Shown: positions 8,365-13,079 of the stretch, in pieces
How the letters are laid out: each line of letters begins with the position of its first letter
How positions within the stretch are numbered: position 1 is the first letter of the stretch
Assembly: GCA_021808425.1 (NCBI GenBank)
Contig: JAKBBS010000074.1
Coordinates: 1,922-15,000 of the forward strand
Source of the DNA: Actinomycetes bacterium
GTDB lineage: Bacteria; Actinomycetota; Acidimicrobiia; Acidimicrobiales; Palsa-688
Length of the DNA stretch: 13,079 nt
Reading direction: 5' to 3'
Notes under the pieces: model-generated
Seen by the model: only the letters and a program-made list of their open reading frames with translations
Told to the model about the DNA's origin: nothing
Databases searched by the model: none
Position numbers and translations under genes: made by a program

Positions 8365-9435
8365 TCAGTCATCGCCTGCAGCAATGGCAGCGCTTACCAT
8401 TTTGATGTTGCTTTTGTCGACCAGCAGCGGGCCGGACGGGACCGTCGTGCCGCCTCCCACTGAGTTCCCGTGAGACTTAAGGTAGATTTCGAGGAAGACG
8501 ATCGGCAGATAGCCCTGCAGGTACTGTTGCTGGTCGATAGCGAAGTCGATCGTTCCAGCCTTGATGTCGTTCTCGACGTCGGAGTTCAGGTCGAAAGTGG
8601 CAACCACAGCATTAGCCGGGTGTGTCTCCACGATGGCATGCCCGATTTGGTTGTTGAGGGCCATCACTGCGTTGATCCCAGGGTGCGACTGAAGGTACGC
8701 CGTCACCTGGCCGACGGCCTGGGTCGGGTTCGACGCAGCGTTGGGAGTCGAAAGTACGACCTCGGTGCACGCCGGACCGGACGAGGGCGCATTGCCGGTC
8801 TTGCACTGCGGGCCGACCCCAAGTCCCTCGGCCAATCCGTTGCAGCGGTCCAGCAGGTTCTGGCCACTTTGGTGAATGACACACAAGACGTTGGTCTTGC
8901 CCTGTGAAAGCAGCCTTTTGCCGGCCTGCTCCCCAGCAAGAGTTTCCGGCTGCCCGACACAGGTGATGGCCATGCTGGCGGCGATGTCCTGGTCGTCACA
9001 GCCGGCGTTGAGCAGCACGACCGGAATACCCGCGGCGTGAGCCTTCGCAAGGGTCGGGTTCATGAGAGCCGGATCGTGATCGGAAACGGCGATCCCGCTC
9101 ACTTTGGCGTTGATGGCGTCTTGGATTTGGGCGTTCTCGGCCGTGTCGTCCGGGTTCGCCTGGCCCTGGGTCTGCGAGCCGTAGACCTCGCTCAGCTTGC
9201 ACCCGAGGTCGGAAGCGGCCTGCTTGGCGCCTTTGTAAACCACGCTCCAGAAGCTCCCGTTGTCGCCGTGAGTGATCACGGCGAAGGTGTAGGGGCATGC
9301 CCCGCTGGCCGCGGCCGTGTTCGCCTTGGGAGCACTCGACGACGAGTTACATGCGGCGAGTAATGGCACCATCGCCAAGACTCCGCAGACGAGTGCCAAT
9401 CGACGGAGCGACCGCCCACCCTTGTACTTGATCAC
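8365..9435 (-). CDS. Sugar-binding lipoprotein of the ABC importer (Peripla_BP_4-type)
   Basis: Extracytoplasmic receptor that captures the sugar and delivers it to the permease, 356 aa. It has a lipoprotein signal: positively charged start (K3, K5, R8, R11, R12), hydrophobic core LALVCGVLAMVPL and lipobox LAAC with the acylated cysteine at C29, followed by a serine-rich linker. The mature part begins CPYTFAVITHGDNGSFWSVVYKGAKQA, and later shows IQDAINAKVSGIAVSDHDP and GIPVVLLNAG, typical of ribose/inositol-type binding proteins. The GTG start at 9435 is chosen because AGAGGTG lies 5 nt upstream and the signal peptide starts directly after. It is the first of the three transporter genes, 144 nt after the IolE-like gene. 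The ligand is probably inositol or an isomer (context only). Confidence 0.92.
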   Translation of the reverse strand: MIKYKGGRSLRRLALVCGVLAMVPLLAACNSSSSAPKANTAAASGACPYTFAVITHGDNGSFWSVVYKGAKQAASDLGCKLSEVYGSQTQGQANPDDTAENAQIQDAINAKVSGIAVSDHDPALMNPTLAKAHAAGIPVVLLNAGCDDQDIAASMAITCVGQPETLAGEQAGKRLLSQGKTNVLCVIHQSGQNLLDRCNGLAEGLGVGPQCKTGNAPSSGPACTEVVLSTPNAASNPTQAVGQVTAYLQSHPGINAVMALNNQIGHAIVETHPANAVVATFDLNSDVENDIKAGTIDFAIDQQQYLQGYLPIVFLEIYLKSHGNSVGGGTTVPSGPLLVDKSNIKMVSAAIAAGDD

Positions 9436-9579
9436 TTTTGCACCTCTTTCATTGTTATGAACCCGGATTGCCTACGCTGCCTTCGTTCCGAGGCCTGGAC
9501 ATTCAGCCCGACTTCTGCGCCGGGGCCTCGCTTCTACAAACCGCCGAATTTGCGCTGATAGGACAACACCAGCACACAC
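9436..9579. other. Intergenic gap between the IolE-like and binding-protein genes
   Basis: A gap of 144 nt, the longest in the operon apart from the divergent control region. It contains the candidate operator core at 9557-9566 and the ribosome-binding site AGAGGTG of the binding-protein gene. No clear promoter or terminator is visible, and a very short ATG reading frame just before the GTG start is not convincing as a gene. Confidence 0.5.
9557..9566 (-). promoter_or_regulatory. Candidate second operator (TTGTCCTATC) before the binding-protein gene
   Basis: On the minus strand TTGTCCTATC occurs here, identical over 10 bases to the core of copy B of the divergent-region repeats (10634-10643). 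It lies in the 144-nt gap between the IolE-like gene and the sugar-binding lipoprotein gene, in the same orientation relative to transcription of neither promoter in particular. I see no convincing -35/-10 pair next to it. It could allow separate control of the transporter genes. Confidence 0.4.
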
Positions 9580-10497
9580 CTACACCGCCTCGGGCAGCTG
9601 AGATATCACATGCCGCTCGAGGAAAGAGAGCGATTTATCCACCTCCCTAATGGGGCCCTCACCCGGTTCGGGGACTGCGCCGAGGATGGCCGTGTCCTGC
9701 TCGAGGACGTACCAGCCGGAATATCCGGCCGACTCGAGCGATAGCACGACCTCGTCGATAGCCACGTCTCCCTGGCCGAGAGGGCGGAAGACGCCGGCTT
9801 GGACACCCTGTAGGAGGCTCATGTCACGCTTGAGCACGTGTCGGGCGATCCCTTGGTCCACGTCCTTGAGGTGGACGTGGCCGACCCGATCAGGGTGGGT
9901 CTTGGCAAACACGGCAGGGTCCAGGCCACCGATTGACAGGTGGCCGGTGTCGAGGCACCACAAGGTCGAGGTGCACTCGAGCGCCAACTCTACGTCGGCG
10001 GCGGTCTCGATGAGTGTGTCGACGTGCGGGTGCAGAACCTGCGTGAGCCCGTGGCGCGCGCACAGATCACCCACAGCCCGAAGCCCTTCACCGAGCCGGC
10101 ACATGCCGTCACGATCGAGCGGCGCCGGCCGGGGCCAGTCATAGTCCTGCACTGCAGCCGTGACGAACTCCGTGGCGCCGCAGGCGCTGAGGACGCCGGC
10201 CACGGCCTCCGCACGACGGAGGGCATCTCCCAGCCGGTCTGGGTCGTGCAGCACCAGCGGAACGAAGCCGCCAACGAGGGAAAGCTCGTGCCGCCGCAGG
10301 GTTGCCGTGAGATCCCGTCCATCGGCGGGGAGATAGCCGGCGGCTCCGAGCTCCGTTGCGCTCAGACCGAGCGAGGCCATCTCGGACAACACCCGATCCG
10401 GTGGCAACATGACGCCCCAGCCCGGTACCTCGCACACGCCCCACGAGATGGGAGCGGTGGCCAGCCGGTGCTGCATCGGGCCGAGATCGTGAGTCAA
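9580..10497 (-). CDS. iolE: IolE-like xylose-isomerase-type TIM-barrel protein, probable inosose dehydratase
   Basis: Probably dehydrates 2-keto-myo-inositol (inosose) to the trihydroxycyclohexane dione, the step between IolG and IolD. The protein has up to 305 aa. The N-terminus ATAPISWGVCEVPGWG (residues 13-28) and SATELGAAGYLP match the sugar-phosphate isomerase/IolE superfamily. HPHVDTLIE (156-164), CLDTGHLSIGG with D183 and H186, GHVHLKDVD with H209, and WYVLEQD with E266 are the likely metal-binding strands. The symbol rests on these motifs plus the neighbouring iolG and iolD; a hydroxypyruvate- or inosose-isomerase relative is the alternative. The start is uncertain: TTG 10497 has GAGGT about 11 nt upstream, while the in-frame ATG at 10476 has no clear ribosome-binding site. 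It is the first gene of the operon, divergent from the GntR regulator. Confidence 0.85.
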   Translation of the reverse strand: MTHDLGPMQHRLATAPISWGVCEVPGWGVMLPPDRVLSEMASLGLSATELGAAGYLPADGRDLTATLRRHELSLVGGFVPLVLHDPDRLGDALRRAEAVAGVLSACGATEFVTAAVQDYDWPRPAPLDRDGMCRLGEGLRAVGDLCARHGLTQVLHPHVDTLIETAADVELALECTSTLWCLDTGHLSIGGLDPAVFAKTHPDRVGHVHLKDVDQGIARHVLKRDMSLLQGVQAGVFRPLGQGDVAIDEVVLSLESAGYSGWYVLEQDTAILGAVPEPGEGPIREVDKSLSFLERHVISQLPEAV

Positions 10498-10574
10498 GAG
10501 CTTTCTGGACCTCGCTTCGTGTCCGGTCGTGTCGCCGAAGCGGCGTGTGACCTAGGTAACAGGGATTCGTCACC

Positions 10575-10603
10575 AGTTAACAGTAAGCGGTGCCGTGTGT
10601 CAA
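10575..10603 (-). promoter_or_regulatory. Predicted promoter of the inositol operon (TTGACA -35)
   Basis: Read on the minus strand, a perfect -35 box TTGACA (10603-10598) is followed after 17 nt by TTAACT (10580-10575) as the best -10, which is only a fair match to TATAAT. Transcription would start near 10568, leaving a leader of about 70 nt before the IolE-like gene. A copy of the 26-bp-period repeat (10607-10626) lies directly upstream of the -35 box, suitable for regulation by the divergent GntR protein. Confidence 0.55.
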
Positions 10604-10606
10604 GAC

Positions 10607-10678
10607 TTTGTCCTGTCTAACTTACTATTAATTTTGTCCTATCTAACTTACTTTTGACTTTGTCGTCTACACGTTACA
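10607..10678 (+). repeat. Three direct repeats with a 26-bp period, probable GntR operator array
   Basis: Copy A at 10607-10626 is TTTGTCCTGTCTAACTTACT. Copy B at 10633-10652 differs at one base (A for G at position 9). Copy C at 10659-10678 begins TTTGTC and ends in TTAC but matches only 13 of 20 positions. The spacing is exactly 26 bp in both steps. The array lies between the two divergent promoters and overlaps the regulator's own promoter. It is much more AT-rich than its surroundings. An inverted relative of the CTTACTATTA part, TAACAGTAAG, lies at 10578-10587 over the operon's -10 region. Confidence 0.65.
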
Positions 10679-10682
10679 TACT
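10654..10682 (+). promoter_or_regulatory. Predicted promoter of the GntR regulator (TTGACT / CATACT)
   Basis: The -35 box TTGACT (10654-10659) and the -10 box CATACT (10677-10682) are separated by 17 nt; five and four of six positions match consensus. Transcription would begin around 10689-10691, so the leader before ATG 10696 is only 5-7 nt. The third copy of the direct repeat (10659-10678) covers the spacer, so protein bound there would block this promoter and give autorepression. Confidence 0.5.
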
Positions 10683-10695
10683 GTCTTCTACGTCC

Positions 10696-11481
10696 ATGAG
10701 CACCAAACCCTCGGCAAGAAACCCCGACGACTCGAAGGCCAGCGGAATGCGCTCCGTGCAGATAGACCGCGCCAGCCCGGTGCCGCTGTGGTTCCAAGTC
10801 GCCCGAGGTCTTCAGCAACTGATCGAAAGCGGCGAGCTACAGCCGGGGAACCATCTGGACAACGAAGTACTCCTCGGACGCCAGCTCAGACTCTCACGGC
10901 CCACGATCCGAAAGGCGATGGAGCACCTCGTAAGTCAGGGGCTGATCGTGCGACGTCGGGGGGTGGGCACTCGGGTCGTCCAACAGAAGGTCCGCCGGCC
11001 TCTTGCACTGACCAGCCTCTACGACGATCTCCGCTCCAACGGCGAGGAACCCACCACGGAAGTCCTCAAGCGAGTGATGGTCCCAGCAGATTCGGAGGTG
11101 GCAGCCGCCCTGCAGGTCGAGGAGGGAAGCGAGGTCCTGCTCGTCGAACGCCTGCGACAGACCAACCGCCAGCCCATCGCCCACCTGACCAACTACCTGC
11201 CTCCCGAGCTCGCCGACGTCACCGCCGAAGATCTGGCGAGCGGAGGCCTGTACGAAGCGCTGCGGTCGAGGGGCATCGTTCTGCACGTTGCGACGCAGGT
11301 CGTGGGTGCCCGGCGCGCCACCGCTACCGAGGCGAGGATGTTGCAGGAGGAGAGAGGGGCAGCTCTGCTGACCGTGCAACGCACGGCATACGACGACCAC
11401 GGCCGGCCGGTCGAACTCGGCCTGCACGTCTACGCCGCCAGCCGCTTCAGCTTCCAGTTCGAGCTAGCTACTTCGCCTTAA
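10696..11481 (+). CDS. GntR-family transcriptional regulator with UTRA ligand domain (HutC subfamily)
   Basis: DNA-binding regulator, probably the local repressor of the divergent operon; C. glutamicum also controls inositol genes with a GntR-type protein (IolR). The N-terminal winged helix-turn-helix covers about residues 28-95, with PLWFQVARGLQQLI, LLGRQLRLSRPTIRKAMEHL and the wing GLIVRRRGVGTRVV. The UTRA domain follows, with SNGEEPTTEVL, VLLVERLRQTNRQPIAHLTNYLP and GLHVYAASRFSFQFEL. The frame is open upstream to a TTG at 10654, but that TTG is the -35 box of a good promoter, so it cannot be the start. ATG 10696 gives 261 aa and would have a leader of only a few bases and no ribosome-binding site, so translation may be nearly leaderless. 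ATG 10747 is an alternative. The effector is unknown, inferred to be an inositol-pathway compound. Confidence 0.9.
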   Translation: MSTKPSARNPDDSKASGMRSVQIDRASPVPLWFQVARGLQQLIESGELQPGNHLDNEVLLGRQLRLSRPTIRKAMEHLVSQGLIVRRRGVGTRVVQQKVRRPLALTSLYDDLRSNGEEPTTEVLKRVMVPADSEVAAALQVEEGSEVLLVERLRQTNRQPIAHLTNYLPPELADVTAEDLASGGLYEALRSRGIVLHVATQVVGARRATATEARMLQEERGAALLTVQRTAYDDHGRPVELGLHVYAASRFSFQFELATSP

Positions 11482-11659
11482 AAAGTGGCTCTCCCGGGTG
11501 CCATGAAGAGACGCCTTGCGCGCGGCGTCCTCGGCGACCAAAGGACTGGACGGTGTGCTCGCCCAGGTGGCCCCAAGCCACGACGTCGAAGTAGCTGACC
11601 GCCTCGCTCCATTCCTGACTGTCACGATCTTGCCAGCGGCGGTTCTCGGCGACGACGTC
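11468..11659 (-). pseudogene. Single-stranded DNA-binding protein (SSB) fragment
   Basis: An open stretch ending at TAG 11470-11468 contains ENRRWQDRDSQEWSEAVSYF followed by DVVAWGHLGEHTVQSFGRRG (about 11646-11525). This is the central strand-loop-strand part of a bacterial SSB OB fold (NRRW...W.E..S.FDVV.W..L.E....SL.KG.R). The N-terminal strand with the VxLVGxL motif and the acidic C-terminal tip are absent, and the last 15-20 residues do not resemble SSB. It follows directly on the truncated PRTase remnant, in a different frame, so a deletion probably fused the two genes. The frame ends inside the last codons of the convergent gntR gene (overlap 11468-11481). Confidence 0.68.
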
Positions 11660-11881
11660 CCAACAGTTCGTAGGCAAACTGCTTCCCCTTAACGGACAGC
11701 GAAATGGCGGCAACAACGTCCGCTGTAGACGGCAGACGCCTAATCGCGTTATTCACTGCCAACAGTTCGGATATGCCCCAACGATCGACGCGCCACACGT
11801 GCTGTACACTCCTGGTCCCACTGCCCTCACCGGGATGAGATAGTTGCCGTAAGGCGCTGTGAGCTCCGCGACCGTAGGCAC
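11649..11881 (-). pseudogene. Phosphoribosyltransferase-like gene remnant (PRTase partner of the DprA-like gene)
   Basis: The frame begins with GTG 11881, three nucleotides after the DprA-like stop, and reads VPTVAELTAPYGNYLIPV, then VGPGVYSTC, GAYPNCWQ and a stop at 11755-11753. This resembles the N-terminus of actinobacterial PRTase-domain proteins, which have a short zinc-ribbon-like Cys pattern; here the first expected Cys of the GPGVCxxC motif is Tyr. In the next frame from 11756 it continues NNAIRRLPSTADVVAAISLS, then VKGKQFAYELLGRRR. This matches the family's DVVxPISxSVxGxQ segment. The catalytic PRTase loop and the whole C-terminal half are missing, replaced by the SSB fragment. So the gene has one frameshift plus a large truncation. 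Family assignment is from recalled motif patterns, not a search. Confidence 0.6.
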
Positions 11882-11884
11882 CGG

Positions 11885-12775
11885 CTAGCCCCAGACGAGC
11901 TGGCCAGGTCGTGGCTCGAGGCGCTCCAATCCGGAGATTAAATCGTCCAACTCGGCTACCACCGTGACGCCCGGCCGCTTCGAGCAGTCCCGCGCCCAGT
12001 CGTGCTCAAGGAGGCTATCTAGTAAGAAGACTGCACGCCCATCCTCGAGAGCGAGCCGAGCCAGCATTCTGGCCCCGCTCCTCCACGCGGCCTCGACGAC
12101 GACAGTGGCCATTGCGTACCCGCTCATCACAGCGGTCCTCATAGGGAACGACCACTTCGTAGGCGGAGACTCAGGCAGGAATTGAGAGATCACGGCCCCC
12201 TCGCTAGCTAGCTATCTGCGCCTGCAGTTCCGCATTCTCCTTCGGGTAGCAGTGGTACAAGCCTGTCCCGATCACCGCTACCGTGCGCCCTTGGCCCCCC
12301 AATGATCCCTGAAGCGCCGCGGTATCGATCCCAGCTGCAAGACCGCTGATCACAGGCACGCCCTGCGTGGAGAGGGCTCTTCCGAGATCGTAGGCCCGCT
12401 TGACACCGTCAGGTGATGGGTGGCGCGTGCCGACGATGGCCACACCTTGCGCGTCGCCGACCTGCAAAGAGCCTCGATACATGAGTATGGGAGGACGCTG
12501 ATGCACGGTGAGAAGCTGCGCCGGATAACCCTCATCGAGGAAAGTCACAACCGACAGGCCCTCGCGCTCCCACCTAGCGATGGTGGCTGAAGCAGCGGTC
12601 AGTTCCTCCTCGAACCTGCAGCCGATTCGAAGAGCGCGTGCTGTCCGTAGCCGCGACCGAGAAGAACCTCGACAGCACTTCCAGCCTCTTCGACGTTGTC
12701 GGCTACGAGTTGCCACTTCGCGTGCGGTCGCATAAGAAGCGCTACGAGCGCGGCACGCTCACTGGAGGTTCTCAT
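11885..12775 (-). pseudogene. DprA-like (Smf/Rossmann) gene broken by two frameshifts
   Basis: Three collinear pieces make up one DprA-family protein of about 295 aa. The first starts at ATG 12775 (MRTSSERAALVALL, then EEAGSAVEVLLGRGYG). The frame then changes near 12615-12630 to the piece with FEEELTAASATIARWEREG, GVAIVGTRHPSPDG, VISGLAAGIDTAAL and GRTVAVIGTGLYHCYPKEN. That piece stops at 12204, and the rest continues in another frame with EGAVISQFLPESPPTKWSFP, ATVVVEAAWRSGARMLARLA and GRAVFLLDS to the stop at 11885. Removing one GCTA unit at 12203-12214 rejoins the second break exactly as IASEGAVISQF. The usual FPxRNRxIA wording is altered, and there is no C-terminal winged helix, so this is a DprA-like paralogue rather than the housekeeping transformation protein. 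It was probably coupled to the PRTase gene 3 nt downstream. Sequencing error is the alternative to true decay. Confidence 0.82.
12203..12214 (-). repeat. Tandem GCTA x3 tract causing the second frameshift in the DprA-like gene
   Basis: Three consecutive GCTA units are visible. With three units the DprA-like frame runs into TAG right after QAQIAS; with two units it reads through as QIASEGAVISQF, which fits the family. This is a 4-bp gain consistent with replication slippage. Three copies are few for a phase-variable tract, but reversion by loss of one unit is possible. Confidence 0.75.
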
Positions 12776-13079
12776 AGTGACAGTGTATGGGAACACACGT
12801 TCGATTTAGCTGCTCTCCGTGTCTTTATCGCCTACGCGAGCCCCCCCGCCCGAGGCTGAGTCTTGCTCGAACGCTTCATCATCGTCCTGGCCGCCACGCG
12901 GCGCCAGCTGCTTCCAGAATCGGGCAGAGAAACCTCGGCAGCCGCCGGTACGACCATCAAAATCAATGCTCGAAAAACAAAGCACGGAAACCCTCGCTAG
13001 GTTCGGCCAGCACCGCTGCGCCGCGCCAAGGCTAAGCGCTGCCTTGCGTCAGGACGGTCAGGCAAGATCGCCTCGGCCC
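12776..13079. other. No recognisable gene; possible remnant upstream of the DprA-like gene
   Basis: The only longer open stretch in a sensible direction is on the minus strand, 13048-12806 (80 codons, stop TAA 30 nt before the DprA-like start). It has no ATG, begins right after an in-frame TGA, and ends in an acidic, glycine/serine-rich tail with QDDDEAFEQD and GDKDTESS. It could be the tail of a decayed gene in the same module, but I recognise no family. No tRNA, insertion-sequence end or convincing promoter is visible. Confidence 0.3.

Noticed and set aside
10607..10678. CRISPR-like array
   Set aside because: Only three copies, 6-nt gaps and a degenerate third copy; position between divergent promoters fits operators.
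11468..11716. Intact 82-residue small protein
   Set aside because: Only the middle resembles SSB, the start is within the PRTase remnant, and both ends of the OB fold are missing, so a fused fragment is the better reading.

Overview
The window is high-GC, uses many GTG/TTG starts, and looks like Actinomycetota. The protein families, the GntR/UTRA regulator and the style of a DprA-like/phosphoribosyltransferase remnant all fit that phylum; the genus cannot be told from sequence alone.

Main block (1 to about 10.5 kb, all on the minus strand, transcribed right to left): one long apparent operon for uptake and breakdown of inositol or a closely related cyclitol. In transcription order it holds an IolE-like TIM-barrel protein (10497-9580), a lipoprotein sugar-binding protein (9435-8365), an RbsC/FrcB-type permease (8273-7170), a single-domain sugar ATPase (7151-6291), an IolG-type dehydrogenase (6250-5192), a Cgl0158-like class I aldolase-type barrel (5136-4219), the ThDP enzyme IolD (4167-2245), and two more Gfo/Idh/MocA dehydrogenases (2252-1017 and 1020 to beyond base 1). 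Gaps are short and the last two junctions overlap (8 nt and a GTGA). The inferred logic is import, oxidation at C2 by one of the dehydrogenases, dehydration by IolE, ring hydrolysis by IolD, and aldol cleavage by the barrel protein after phosphorylation. The kinase (IolC), isomerase (IolB) and semialdehyde dehydrogenase (IolA) are not in the window.

Control region (10498-10695): a compact divergent region between the operon and a plus-strand GntR/UTRA regulator (10696-11481). It holds a TTGACA promoter facing the operon, a TTGACT promoter facing the regulator, and three copies of a roughly 20-bp element at an exact 26-bp period. The core of that element, TTGTCCTATC, recurs in the gap before the binding-protein gene, which marks it as a candidate operator. 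A perfect 14-bp hairpin lies between the binding-protein gene and the permease gene.

Right end (11.5-13.1 kb): a decayed module on the minus strand. A DprA-like gene is broken by two frameshifts, one being a visible 4-bp (GCTA) expansion. Three bases after its stop begins a phosphoribosyltransferase-like gene, itself frameshifted and truncated. It runs into a fragment of a single-stranded DNA-binding protein. A DprA-like/PRTase pair is the architecture of ShosTA-type toxin-antitoxin/anti-phage systems, so this reads as the wreck of such a system. The last 300 bases hold no gene I can recognise.
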